Source of the DNA: Pseudomonadota bacterium | Lineage (GTDB): Bacteria; Myxococcota_A; Bradymonadia; Bradymonadales; GCA-2716585 | Length of the DNA stretch: 64,000 bases | Reading direction: 5' to 3' | Assembly: GCA_005804885.1 (NCBI GenBank) | Contig: SYOX01000207.1 | Location: 1-64,000 of the forward strand | Shown: positions 24,808-33,760 of the stretch, in pieces | How positions within the stretch are numbered: position 1 is the stretch's first letter | Layout of the letters: each line of letters opens with the position of its first letter | Position numbers and translations under genes: made by a program | The notes under the pieces: model-generated | Database searches by the model: none | What the model was told of the DNA's origin: nothing | What the model saw: the letters and a program-made list of their open reading frames with translations, nothing else

Positions 24808-27528
24808 CTACTCGCAGGGCTTGAGTCTGTCTTCGAACTCGTTGCTGAGCGCGCGCAGGGAGGGCGTCAGGGCGTCGCGAGCGGCCGCGACGCCGATCTG
24901 GCTCTGAGCCTCCTTGTAGGCCGCGCAGCCATCCTCGAGCTCCTTCCCCTTGGCCTTGCCCTTGCCCATGAACATCTCGCCGTGCTCGATCAGCGCCTTG
25001 ATCAGCGCGATCCGCGCCCCCGCGTTCGAGCCGTCGATCTTGAGCAGATCTGTAAATATCTTGCGGGCTTCGCCCAGCTCGGCGTCGGCCTTGTCCCTGT
25101 CCTTGAGCTCGCCGGCCATCAGCGCCGAGTGGTAGAGGCTAACGCCGAGCGCCTTCTTGTAGGCCTTGTCGTCGGGGGAGGCCTCGACGATCTTGCGTCG
25201 CAGCAGGACGGCCTCGTTGATGGAGGACTGGGCCTCCTTCTTCTTGCTCTTGAGGGTCACCTGGCCGAGCTCCAGGAGCACCTCGCTGTGGAGGTCGAGC
25301 GCGAAGAGATCCTTGTCGTTGGCCTTGACCAGCGCCTCGGTGATGGCCAGGGCGCCCTCAAGGGTCTTGGCGGCCTTCTTGTCGTCCTTCTTGAGGTGCT
25401 CGACGACGCCGCGCATCGAGAGCATCCGGGCGAGCATGCGCTGGACGGTCTGGTTCTTCTCGTCGGCCTCGGCCACGGACTGGGCCATGGGCAGGGCGAC
25501 CTCAAGGACCCCCATGGCCTCGTCGAGCTTCTCGACCTCGATGGTGACGTTGACCAGGAAGAGCGAGGCCCACAGCACGTCGAGCTTGATCCGCTCGTTG
25601 GTGGGGTCGTTGTTCGACTGGGTGCGGTAGATGTCCAGGGCCTTCTCGTAGGACTCGCCGGCCTTGCGCAGGTTGCCCTGCTCCTCGTAGGCGTAGCCGA
25701 CGCCGCGGTGACCGGCGGCCAGCCGCATCTTGAAGTCGACGTTCTCCGGGGCCAGCTCGACGAGCTTCTCGCGCAACTCCAGAGACTTGCGGTAGAGCTT
25801 GATGGCGTCGGAGGGCTTGCCCTGATCCAGCCTCAGGTTGCCCAGCACCAGGTAGCTCGAGGCCAGCTCCTTGAGCGCGTTGGTGTCCTTATCGTTGTCC
25901 TTGACCTTCTTCTTGCGGATGTCCAGCGCGCGCTCGAAGTTCTCGGCCGCCTTGGCCTGATCGCCCTGGCTGCTGAGCAGCTTGCCGTAATCCGAGTAGG
26001 TCTTGACGAGCATGTCCTGGGTCAGCGGATTCTTGTCCGTCTTGCGCAGCTCCTTGAGGATCGACAGCGCCTCCTTGTAGTGGTCGTGGGCCTTGTCGTT
26101 CTTGCCGCTGAGAGACTCGCCGCGCGCGAGCAGGAAGTGCCCATCGGCGATCCCGCGCTTGACGTCGCCCTCGTCCACGCCCTCCTTGCCGTCGAGCTTC
26201 TTGAAGGCGTCCAGGCTCTTCTGGTACGAGGCCATCGCGCCCTTGAGGTCACCCTGCTGGCGCTGGACCTCTCCGATCTTGCCGTAGACCTGGGCGATCT
26301 CGGTCAGGAGATCCGGCCGCTCGCCGGCGTCCTTGCTGAGCTTCTCCAGATACTCGCCGCCGCTGGAGACCAGCGAGGCCCGCGCCGAGGTCGGCCCCTC
26401 GGCCAGCCTGTCGTCCAGTTCGAAGATGAGCTTGTGCGCGAAATCTCGCCCGAGCACGAACCTCGCCTCGGCCTTGTCCCGCTCCTGCTCGGCGACGATC
26501 TTGGCCTCGCGGGCCGCGTCGCGCTCCTCGATGATGAGCTTGACCGAGATGATCGCGAAGGCCACGAAGCTCAGCAGCACCAGCGCCGCCAGCGACACCT
26601 TGCCGCGGTTCTTGGCCACCTTCTTGCGCATGATGTAGAGGGCCGTCTGCGGCTGGGCCAGCACCGGCTCGCGGTTCATCGCCCGCTGGAGGTCGTCGGC
26701 GAGCTCGCCCGCCGTCGCGTAGCGCTCGCTGGCCTCGCGCGCGATCGACTTCATGATGACCGCCTCGAGGTCCTTGTCGATCGACTTCTTGATCGTCCTG
26801 GGCCTGGGCGGGTCCGAGCGCACGACGCTCATGAAGAGCTGCATCGTGCCAGCCTCCAGCGCCGCCGCGTGCGGGTGCTGGCCGACGATGTACTCGTAGA
26901 GCATCACCCCCAGCGCGTAGACGTCCGTCCGCGTGTCCACCAGCCCGCCCTTGGCCCCGATCTGCTCCGGCGACATGTAGGCCGGCGTCCCGACCGCCAT
27001 CCCCTCGCCGGTCACGCGGCTCTCGGCCGAGGGCTTGTCCTTCTCCACGAGCTTGGCCAGCCCGAAGTCCACGACCTTCGGCGTCTTGTCCAGCCCCATC
27101 ATCACGTTGCCCGGCTTGAGATCCCGGTGGATGATCGCCTTCTGGTGCGCGAACTGGACCGCGCGGCACACGTCCAGCATCACCATCAAGAAGACCGGCA
27201 CCGCCGGCTTCTCCTTCTGAAGCCAGACGTCCAGATCCTCGCCTTCTATCAACTCCATGGCGTAGTAGCACAGGCCCGCGTCGACCCGCGACTCGTAGAG
27301 CCTGCCGATGTTCGGGTGCTCGAGCTGCGCCGTCACCTCGATCTCCAACGCGAAGCGCTGAAGCTCGGCGGCCCCGATACGCGCGGCCGTGACGGTCTTG
27401 ATCGCCACGTCCCGGTTCGTCCCCATCTGCTTGGCACGCCACACCGCCCCCATGCCGCCTTCGCCCAGCTTGCCCGTGATCTGGAAGCCCGGCAGGTTTG
27501 GAGGCTGGCCGTAGTCCTTATCGCTCAT
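24808..27528 (-). CDS. Membrane Ser/Thr kinase with C-terminal TPRs
   Basis: The 906-residue protein has a Hanks-type kinase domain at about 15-290: GEGGMG, Lys44 in VAIK, HRDLKPGN with Asp136, DFG with Asp154 and MSPEQ. One transmembrane helix lies near 311-333, followed by a coiled-coil (EERDAAREAKIVAEQERDKA) and many TPRs, such as GDLKGAMASYQKSLDAF and GNLRKAGESYEKALDIY, to about 890. All catalytic residues are present, so it should be an active receptor-like kinase, with TPRs outside and kinase inside the cell. This architecture is abundant in Myxococcota. The ribosome site is weak; the gene converges on the PilZ gene within ten bases. Confidence 0.95.
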   Translation of the reverse strand: MSDKDYGQPPNLPGFQITGKLGEGGMGAVWRAKQMGTNRDVAIKTVTAARIGAAELQRFALEIEVTAQLEHPNIGRLYESRVDAGLCYYAMELIEGEDLDVWLQKEKPAVPVFLMVMLDVCRAVQFAHQKAIIHRDLKPGNVMMGLDKTPKVVDFGLAKLVEKDKPSAESRVTGEGMAVGTPAYMSPEQIGAKGGLVDTRTDVYALGVMLYEYIVGQHPHAAALEAGTMQLFMSVVRSDPPRPRTIKKSIDKDLEAVIMKSIAREASERYATAGELADDLQRAMNREPVLAQPQTALYIMRKKVAKNRGKVSLAALVLLSFVAFAIISVKLIIEERDAAREAKIVAEQERDKAEARFVLGRDFAHKLIFELDDRLAEGPTSARASLVSSGGEYLEKLSKDAGERPDLLTEIAQVYGKIGEVQRQQGDLKGAMASYQKSLDAFKKLDGKEGVDEGDVKRGIADGHFLLARGESLSGKNDKAHDHYKEALSILKELRKTDKNPLTQDMLVKTYSDYGKLLSSQGDQAKAAENFERALDIRKKKVKDNDKDTNALKELASSYLVLGNLRLDQGKPSDAIKLYRKSLELREKLVELAPENVDFKMRLAAGHRGVGYAYEEQGNLRKAGESYEKALDIYRTQSNNDPTNERIKLDVLWASLFLVNVTIEVEKLDEAMGVLEVALPMAQSVAEADEKNQTVQRMLARMLSMRGVVEHLKKDDKKAAKTLEGALAITEALVKANDKDLFALDLHSEVLLELGQVTLKSKKKEAQSSINEAVLLRRKIVEASPDDKAYKKALGVSLYHSALMAGELKDRDKADAELGEARKIFTDLLKIDGSNAGARIALIKALIEHGEMFMGKGKAKGKELEDGCAAYKEAQSQIGVAAARDALTPSLRALSNEFEDRLKPCE

Positions 27529-27704
27529 GAGATGAATCGCCTTGTTGTGTTGAAATGATGTGCTTCTGCGGAGCCTTGAAGCACCTGTCTTCCGCCTGAG
27601 CCCCCACCATAGACCGATTGAGCCTCAAACCCCAAGTGATTGCCGATTCTGTCAAGGGCAATCCGGCGCCCCGCCGCATCGGGCCGACCTCCTCGACCCC
27701 GCCC

Positions 27705-28598
27705 TCAGGTCAGCGCGCACAACCCCGGCGCGGTGAGCCCCTTCAGATCAGGCTCGCGCTCCAGCACGCCGACGCCGACGAGGTGGCGGGCGGCCTGGCG
27801 CAGCGCCGCCTCGCTGACCGAGGCGCGGCAATCCCAGCGCGTCTGGAGAAGCCACGCCTCGACGTCCTGCGCCAGCAGGCCGAAGCGCGCGACGACCTCC
27901 TCGACCACCCGCTCCGGCGCCGCCGCCAGCGCCTCGCTCTCGCGCGCGACCCGCGCCATGACCCCGCCCAGCTCCTCGCCGAGGTTCTCGACGGCGAGGG
28001 GGCGCGCGGCCAGGACGAAGGCGGGCCAGGGCGCCGTGCAGGTCCCGACGCGCTTGAGGTGGCCGTCGTCCACCAGGGGCTTGGTCATGTACTTCTCCCA
28101 CATGAACGCGTCGATCCGACCCTCTCTGAAGGCGTCCAGCGCCCCGCCCAGCCCGCCGACCTTCACCGTCTTCGGGTGATCCTCCGGCGGCCACCCGCGC
28201 TGGGCTGCGTCGACGAAGGCCATCAGGTGCGATCCGGAGCCCTTGCGGCTGATGCCGTAGCGCCGCCCTCGCAGCCCCTCCGGGTCCTCGAAGGGCGCGT
28301 CGGCCCGGGTGTGGATGCCCCAGATCAAGGGCGTCTCGACGAAGGTCCCCACGATCCGGCACGTCCCCCCGTTGCCGATGTGGGCCACCGCCCCCTCGGT
28401 CAAGAGCAGCGCCACGTCCAGCTCGCCGCTCTCGAGCCCCTCGCACATCTGGCCGGTGCCCGCTGGACAATCCTTCCAGCGCACATCCAGGCCCAGATCT
28501 TCGAAGCGCCCCTCCTCGACGGCGAGGTACCAGGGCAGGTTGACGTGCTCGGGGACTCCCCCGACGGTCAAGGTCTTCATGAGGTGCGTCGCTCCCAT
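27705..28598 (-). CDS. NMT1/THI5-like substrate-binding fold protein without signal peptide
   Basis: The 297-residue protein has the SsuA/THI5-like periplasmic-binding fold: LTVGGVPEHVNLPWYLAVEEGRF at the front, EGLESGELDVALLLTEGAVAHIG and RGRRYGISRKGSGSHLM. It has no signal peptide and no lipobox, so it is probably cytoplasmic and not part of a transporter. No ABC permease or ATPase is near. Its start ATG overlaps the stop of the dehydratase gene (TGATG), so the two are coupled. It may bind or convert a small molecule related to the dehydratase reaction. ATG at 28580 is an alternative start. Confidence 0.75.
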   Translation of the reverse strand: MGATHLMKTLTVGGVPEHVNLPWYLAVEEGRFEDLGLDVRWKDCPAGTGQMCEGLESGELDVALLLTEGAVAHIGNGGTCRIVGTFVETPLIWGIHTRADAPFEDPEGLRGRRYGISRKGSGSHLMAFVDAAQRGWPPEDHPKTVKVGGLGGALDAFREGRIDAFMWEKYMTKPLVDDGHLKRVGTCTAPWPAFVLAARPLAVENLGEELGGVMARVARESEALAAAPERVVEEVVARFGLLAQDVEAWLLQTRWDCRASVSEAALRQAARHLVGVGVLEREPDLKGLTAPGLCALT

Positions 28599-29569
28599 CA
28601 GCCCACCTGGGCTTCCCAGCGCTGAAGCTGCTCAAGGGTCACCACCGCGCCTCCGCACACGATGGCGAGGAGCGGGCCGCCGAGGGCCTTATCAAGGATG
28701 TCGGAGGGGTTGTTGTAGATCACGGAGAGCGCCGCGCCGCAAGCCGGCTCGACCAGCACGCGGTGATCGTCCAGGAAGCGCCGACAGGCCCCTATCGCCT
28801 CGGCGTCCGTGACCGCGCAGGGCACCACGGGTCGCCTCAAGGCCGCCTCCAGGATCGGCCCCTCGATCCGGCGGGCGCCCAGCGACCCCGCCACGGTGCG
28901 GATCGCCCCGATGTCCACCGGGCAGCCCGCCTCCATGGCCCGCTTGAGCGAGGCGGCGCCCTCGGTCTCGACCGCGATGATCGGGACGTGCGACCACCCG
29001 GCGGCCTCCAGGCCCTGGAGCACCCCCATCAGCAGCCCGCCGCCGCCGACCGAGAGCACCACCGCCCCGGGCGCCCGCGCGCCCCCTTCGAGGCCCTCGG
29101 CCAGCGCCTGCTGGACCTCCGCGATCATCGTCGCGTGGCCGCTCCAGATCGCCGGGTGATCAAAAGGGTGGACGACCCCCGCCGGCCGGCCCGCCTCGGC
29201 CCCGATCTGCGCCGCGATCTCCAACGCCCTCGCGTGCGCCTCGTTCCACCCGGCGCCGTGGACGATCACCTCGGCGCCCTCGCGCGCGATGCGACCGCGC
29301 ATCCAGACCGGCGTCGTCTCGGGCACCACGACCGTCACCGGCAGACCCAGCCGGCGACCACTCCACGCCGCCGCGATCCCCGCATTGCCGCCCGACGACG
29401 ACACCAGGTGGCCGACGCCCTCGGCCTTGAACACCTCGCACAGCCGCCCGATGCCGCGCGCCTTGAACGACCCCGTCGGCTGCATCGCCTCCATCTTCAA
29501 CAGGACCTGCCGCGCCGCCGCCTCGCGCATCGAGGCCGAATCGAGCAACGGAGTATGGATGTGCGCCAT
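28598..29569 (-). CDS. L-serine/threonine dehydratase-like PLP enzyme
   Basis: The 323-residue protein is a type II PLP enzyme: TGSFKARG with Lys36 as Schiff-base lysine, SSSGGNAGIAAAW for the phosphate and carboxylate contacts, and SVGGGGLLMG as the glycine loop. It resembles mammalian serine dehydratase more than the threonine synthase type, and has no ACT domain. It should deaminate L-Ser/L-Thr to 2-oxo acids and ammonia. The start follows AGGAAG. It is coupled to the substrate-binding gene that follows, the only other gene in the unit. Confidence 0.85.
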   Translation of the reverse strand: MAHIHTPLLDSASMREAAARQVLLKMEAMQPTGSFKARGIGRLCEVFKAEGVGHLVSSSGGNAGIAAAWSGRRLGLPVTVVVPETTPVWMRGRIAREGAEVIVHGAGWNEAHARALEIAAQIGAEAGRPAGVVHPFDHPAIWSGHATMIAEVQQALAEGLEGGARAPGAVVLSVGGGGLLMGVLQGLEAAGWSHVPIIAVETEGAASLKRAMEAGCPVDIGAIRTVAGSLGARRIEGPILEAALRRPVVPCAVTDAEAIGACRRFLDDHRVLVEPACGAALSVIYNNPSDILDKALGGPLLAIVCGGAVVTLEQLQRWEAQVG

Positions 29570-29623
29570 GATCTTCCTCATCGATTGATGACCGAGCATA
29601 ACACAAGCGCTCGCCCGCCGCGC

Positions 29624-29652
29624 TTGACAATCCGACGCGCTCTGGCTCAGAT
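29624..29652 (+). promoter_or_regulatory. Candidate promoter for 29742 unit
   Basis: TTGACA and TCAGAT are 17 bases apart, upstream of the small lipoprotein gene. The -35 is perfect, the -10 weak (three of six). Confidence 0.3.
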
Positions 29653-29741
29653 TCACCCTTCGCGAGGATAAAGCCCTGGATGGCTCCATGCACCATGGAG
29701 CAGGCTCATCGCCCACAACCCAACCCTCAAGGAGAGCCGCC

Positions 29742-29918
29742 ATGAAGAGAATCGCTCTGCTGATCGCCATCGCCTTTGCCGCCCTCGCCTTCGCGCCCGC
29801 CTGCGGGACCAGCTCCTCCGGCGGCGAGAAGAAGGAGGAGAGCGCCAAGCCCGAAGGCGACAAGAAGGAAGGGAGCGACAAGGAAGAGAAGGCCGATGAC
29901 GAGGAAGGCGGCTGGTAA
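29742..29918 (+). CDS. Small charged lipoprotein
   Basis: This 58-residue product follows AAGGAGA and has a signal ending FAPAC, then an entirely disordered tail of Lys, Glu, Asp, Gly and Ser. It has no further fold. It sits 31 bases ahead of the peroxidase-like lipoprotein and is probably co-transcribed with it. Confidence 0.7.
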   Translation: MKRIALLIAIAFAALAFAPACGTSSSGGEKKEESAKPEGDKKEGSDKEEKADDEEGGW

Positions 29919-29949
29919 TCCCCCTCTCATTGAGCCGCTGGTGCCCACC

Positions 29950-32004
29950 ATGAGCCCCAAACGACAGCTGCTCCTGCTCATCGGGGCGCTATGTGCTCTG
30001 TGGGCCTGCTCGGACGCCAGACGAAGCGACAAGGCCGCCACGCCGGCCGCCCCCGAACCCGACCCCGAGCAGATCGCCTTCGAAGCGCTCGTCGACTTCG
30101 AAGACCTCGCCCGCGCCGAGGCCGACTTCGCCGCGCTGCCTCCCTCCTCGACCTCCATGGGCCCCGATCCGACGGCCATCGCCGCCCTCCCAGGGGGCCG
30201 CGCTATCGTCGCGCTGCGGGGCGCCAGCGCGCTGCTGATCGTTGACCCGAAGGGCGCCCCCCTCCACCGCGCCGGGACTGTCGACCTGCCCACCTCGCTC
30301 GTCGTGCGCGCAGGCGAGGTCTTCGTCGGCGCCGAGGGCGCCTCGGCGCTCGGCCACCACCGGATCGAGGGCGACACCCTCGTCAGGCTCGACGACATCC
30401 CGCTCGACGGCGCCCTCTCGCCCCGCGCCATCGGGGCCGGGGACGAAGGCCCGATCTACTTCGCCGACGAGGCCACGGGCCGGATCGAGGCGCTGATCAA
30501 GGGCTCCGGCGAGGGCATCCTGGGGGCCTGGCGGAGAGCGCCGGTGGGGCGCTGCAACGGGCCTGTCCAGCTGGCGCGCGTCGGCGCGCGGCTCATCGTC
30601 AACTGCCCGCTCGATCACGCGCTGCTCATCCACGCGCTCGACGGCGAGGGGCTGGCGGTGGGCCAGCCGGCGCGGATCGAGCACGAGGGGCCGATCTGGG
30701 GCTTCGCGGCCGCCGAGGGGCCTGACGGCCTCCTCATCGCCGCGGGCGGCGTCGAGGATCGGGCGCTGGACCGCAGCGACGGATCCTTCGGCTACATCGA
30801 CTCCTTCGTCTTCCTTTATGGCCTCGACGCCCAGAGCGGCCAACCCGCGCGCCGCGGGATCGTCAACGTCTCCGAGCGCGGGATCATCACCCCGCGCTGG
30901 CTCTCCATCAAGCCCGCCGAGTCCGGCTGCGAGGTGATCGCGGCGGGATACGGCGGCGACGCGCTGGCGACGATCCGCTTCTCAGGCGACGACTCGCCCG
31001 AGATCAAGGCGCGGCCCGCGCCGGCCGGCATCGCGGCCATGGCGCCGGCCGGACCAGGGCGCTGGATCGCCGCCAACCCCCTGCTGGACGCCCTGATCCG
31101 CTTCGAGGCCGACGGCACCCACGCCATCGTCCCCCTCAAGGGCGGCCCGCGGCGCGATCCCGAGGTCCTGCTCGGCGAGGCGCTCTTCTTCACCCGGCTG
31201 ATGGCGCCCTGGAACGACTCGACCGGGCGCGGCAGCCGCTTCACCTGCGAGACCTGCCACTTCGAAGGCTATGGCGACGGGCGGGTCCACTTCACCGGCC
31301 GCGGCGCCGTCCACGCCACCACCAAGCCGCTGCTCGGGCTCGGCAGCAACCGCCCCTTCTTCACCCGCGCCCTCGACCGGACCATGGCGCAGATGGTCTG
31401 GAACGAGTTCAAGGTCGCCAACAAGAACAACGGCCGCGACCCCTGGTTCGCCCTCGACAAGGCCGACTTCCCCTGGCTCGCCGCCGTCGAGGGCCTGCCC
31501 GAGCGCCTCGATCCCGTCACCCTCCGGCGCGCCTTGATGAAGTTCCTGATCGCCTTCACCCACCGCCCCAACCCCGCCGCCCGGGGCCGCGACCGCTTCA
31601 ACGAGGTGGATCGACAGGGCGCGGCCCTCTTCCGCGACCGCTGCGCCGCCTGCCACGACGCCCGCCTGGTGGCCGACGATCCCGGCTCCAGCGTCCCCTT
31701 CGAAGCCTGGGAGGCCCGCGTGCTCTCCCCCCAGGGACCCATCACCTGGGCCAGCGACGCCTACCAGAAGACCGGCGTCGAGCCCTACGTCCACGACGAG
31801 GGCGCTCGCCCCCCTGCCCTGCGCAGGCTCGCCAAGAAGCGGCCCTACTTCACCAACGGCTCAGCCCCCGATCTCGACGCCGTCCTCAAGGAGGCCGCCT
31901 TCGAAGGAGAGCGCTTCTGGCACGCGGCCCCCTCCAAGGCCACGGTCACCCGCCTGACTGAAGGCGAGCGGGCCGCGCTTCGCGCCTTCCTCGACCTGCT
32001 CTAG
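29950..32004 (+). CDS. Di-heme cytochrome c peroxidase-like lipoprotein
   Basis: The 684-residue protein has a lipobox ALWAC. Residues about 30-400 form a beta-propeller-like region. The C-terminal half resembles the MauG/bacterial cytochrome c peroxidase fold with two CxxCH motifs: CETCH followed by FEGYGDGRVHF, and CAACHDARL in the last third. LGEALFFTRLMAPW fits the peroxidase front. Activity could be H2O2 reduction or substrate oxidation in the periplasm. The N-terminal propeller added to the peroxidase is less usual. It is 31 bases downstream of the small lipoprotein. Confidence 0.85.
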   Translation: MSPKRQLLLLIGALCALWACSDARRSDKAATPAAPEPDPEQIAFEALVDFEDLARAEADFAALPPSSTSMGPDPTAIAALPGGRAIVALRGASALLIVDPKGAPLHRAGTVDLPTSLVVRAGEVFVGAEGASALGHHRIEGDTLVRLDDIPLDGALSPRAIGAGDEGPIYFADEATGRIEALIKGSGEGILGAWRRAPVGRCNGPVQLARVGARLIVNCPLDHALLIHALDGEGLAVGQPARIEHEGPIWGFAAAEGPDGLLIAAGGVEDRALDRSDGSFGYIDSFVFLYGLDAQSGQPARRGIVNVSERGIITPRWLSIKPAESGCEVIAAGYGGDALATIRFSGDDSPEIKARPAPAGIAAMAPAGPGRWIAANPLLDALIRFEADGTHAIVPLKGGPRRDPEVLLGEALFFTRLMAPWNDSTGRGSRFTCETCHFEGYGDGRVHFTGRGAVHATTKPLLGLGSNRPFFTRALDRTMAQMVWNEFKVANKNNGRDPWFALDKADFPWLAAVEGLPERLDPVTLRRALMKFLIAFTHRPNPAARGRDRFNEVDRQGAALFRDRCAACHDARLVADDPGSSVPFEAWEARVLSPQGPITWASDAYQKTGVEPYVHDEGARPPALRRLAKKRPYFTNGSAPDLDAVLKEAAFEGERFWHAAPSKATVTRLTEGERAALRAFLDLL

Positions 32005-32112
32005 AACCTTCCCCAGCGACCGGGCCAAGATGACATGACCCGATGGAGCCTGTCGCTGAGGTTAAAAACCCGATGTGATACAACAACTTATCGCAACGAG
32101 CGGCGCTGGCGC

Positions 32113-32141
32113 TTGATCGCGTCCTCGCCGGGTCTTACAAA
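32113..32141 (+). promoter_or_regulatory. Candidate promoter for lipoprotein at 32194
   Basis: TTGATC, 17 bases, then TACAAA form a plausible sigma-70 promoter, 53 bases ahead of the TTG start. The surrounding 32050-32150 is less GC-rich than the genes on both sides. Confidence 0.4.
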
Positions 32142-32193
32142 TCAGGCTTGTGGAGCGAAAGACTCCCTGCGGGCCTTTTTGACGGAAGAGACC

Positions 32194-32886
32194 TTGAAGA
32201 ACAACCTGGCCTGCTTGATCCTCGGCCTCGCGCTCCTGAGCGCGAGCGCCTGCGTCCTGGACAACACCGACGACGGCTTCCTCTCCGCTGACCCCGGCGG
32301 CAGCCTCGGCGAGCCCGAGGCGAGCGCCGATTTCGAGCCCGAAGGAGCCGCCGATGCGAGCCCCGAGCCCGAACCCGAGTCAGACGCGCCCATCCATCGC
32401 CTCCTGCTGATCCAGGACGAGACCGTCGAGGCCCTCGGCGACTTCCCCGGCGCCGACATCGACGCCATCAGCCTCGTCAAGCCCGACGGCGCCGAGTTCT
32501 TCCTCCAGGTCCTCGGCCAGGAGACCGAAGTCGACTGCGACAACAACCTGGCCTGCGACCCCGCAGCCATGCTCGGCCCCCCCGACGCCGTCGACCCCGA
32601 GGCCGGGGTGTGCTTCGGCGGAGACATCCCGGACCCGACCCTCTTCACGGCGCTGAACCTCGGCTTCGTCCTGGCGCAGTTCGGCGAAGAGGGCTCCGAA
32701 GAGGGCGTCGCCATCGAGAACGGCGACAGCATCCGCGTCTTCGAGATCGGGCAGACCGAGTGCGGGCGCTTCGACGACGACAGCGTCTCCATCTCCATCT
32801 CGGTCCTCGGCGGCGCCGAGGGCGAGCTTGTGCTGCTCGGGCTCACCGCGCCCGGCAGCAACGTCATCCCCGTCTCCGGCCTCTGA
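32194..32886 (+). CDS. Hypothetical lipoprotein, TTG start
   Basis: I place the start at TTG 32194, which follows GGAAGAG and gives an exact lipoprotein signal (LILGLALLSASAC). Starting at the earlier ATG would add a 53-residue non-signal stretch. The 230-residue protein has a linker rich in Asp, Glu, Pro and Ala to about 65, then a compact acidic domain with DIDAISLVKPDGAEFFLQVLG and five cysteines. Function is unknown. The gene is followed by a convergent hydrolase gene after four bases. Confidence 0.75.
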   Translation: MKNNLACLILGLALLSASACVLDNTDDGFLSADPGGSLGEPEASADFEPEGAADASPEPEPESDAPIHRLLLIQDETVEALGDFPGADIDAISLVKPDGAEFFLQVLGQETEVDCDNNLACDPAAMLGPPDAVDPEAGVCFGGDIPDPTLFTALNLGFVLAQFGEEGSEEGVAIENGDSIRVFEIGQTECGRFDDDSVSISISVLGGAEGELVLLGLTAPGSNVIPVSGL

Positions 32887-32890
32887 TCGC

Positions 32891-33760
32891 TCAGCCGTCG
32901 AGGCGGCCGATGCGGGCGAGGTAGGCGCGGGCCATCTCGTAGTTGTCGTGTTGATCGGGGTGGAAGTCCGGGCGCAGGTAATCGACGAACCCGGTGGCCA
33001 TCCCCCTGAAGGTCGGCCGCTCCCAGAAGGCCACATAGGCCTCGTGGGCGCGCTGGCGCAGCTGCGGCGGCTCGCCCGTGATGGCGCCAGCGTCGCGCAT
33101 CGCCTCGTCCTGGCGCATCAGCTCGCGGCTGGCGAGGAACCAGAAGGTCAACAACCCCACCGTGGCCAGCATCATCCCCGAGACGCGGACGCCGTAGCGC
33201 GGATCGACCGCCATCAGGACGTCAAAGGCGACGCTCTTGTGCTCGATCTCCTCGGCCGCGTGCCACAGCAGGAGGTCTTGAAGCGCAGAGTGGGCGAAGG
33301 GCAGGCCGTCCGACAGCGCGAACTCGCCGAACATCGCCGTGTAGTGCTCCAGCGCGGCGGTCACCGACAGGCGCATCTGTGGGCTGAACCTGGGCTCGAT
33401 CCAAGTGTAGGCCACCCGATCGTAGAGGGCCAGGAAGGGCTGGATCTCGTAGCCCTGCGCCTCAAGGAGTTCGAAGAAGGACTCGTGCTCGATGCCGTGG
33501 CGCACCTCCTGGGCCATGAACCCGCGGACCTGTGCGCGCAGCGTCGGGTCCTCGATCTCGTCCATGAAGGCCCGAACGCTTCGGATGAAGAAGCGCTCGC
33601 CCTTGGGGAAGAGCAGGTTGATGCCGTTGGCCATGTGCGTAAACAGCCTGCTGCCGCCCATCCAGTAGCGCTCCGGAGGGGTGTCGTGCTCGATGAAGGG
33701 GAAGTCCATCTTGCGGGGGCGCAGGCTCGGTCGCTCGGTGATCTGCGGGGTCGCGGTCAT
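32891..33760 (-). CDS. PF10118 family metal-dependent hydrolase
   Basis: The 289-residue protein matches COG3687/PF10118: LFPKGERFFIRSVRAF, QEVRHGIEHESF (His-rich helix), TAALEHYTAMFGEF and LWHAAEEIEHKSVAFDVL. The many E and H residues on helices resemble a metal-dependent, ferritin-like fold. One hydrophobic stretch (about 200-220, VSGMMLATVGLLTFWFL) may reach the membrane. Its start overlaps the stop of the BVMO gene by three bases, so the two are coupled. The combination suggests a hydrolysis step on products of the monooxygenase, an inference from context. Confidence 0.9.
   Translation of the reverse strand: MTATPQITERPSLRPRKMDFPFIEHDTPPERYWMGGSRLFTHMANGINLLFPKGERFFIRSVRAFMDEIEDPTLRAQVRGFMAQEVRHGIEHESFFELLEAQGYEIQPFLALYDRVAYTWIEPRFSPQMRLSVTAALEHYTAMFGEFALSDGLPFAHSALQDLLLWHAAEEIEHKSVAFDVLMAVDPRYGVRVSGMMLATVGLLTFWFLASRELMRQDEAMRDAGAITGEPPQLRQRAHEAYVAFWERPTFRGMATGFVDYLRPDFHPDQHDNYEMARAYLARIGRLDG

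Noticed and set aside
24802-27558. 918-codon open frame opposite the Ser/Thr kinase
   Set aside because: It covers the kinase gene in antisense and has repetitive Leu/Val/Asp/Arg composition; the kinase motifs are all on the minus strand.
27705-28598. ABC transporter substrate-binding protein for import
   Set aside because: No signal peptide, lipobox, permease or ATPase in the neighbourhood.
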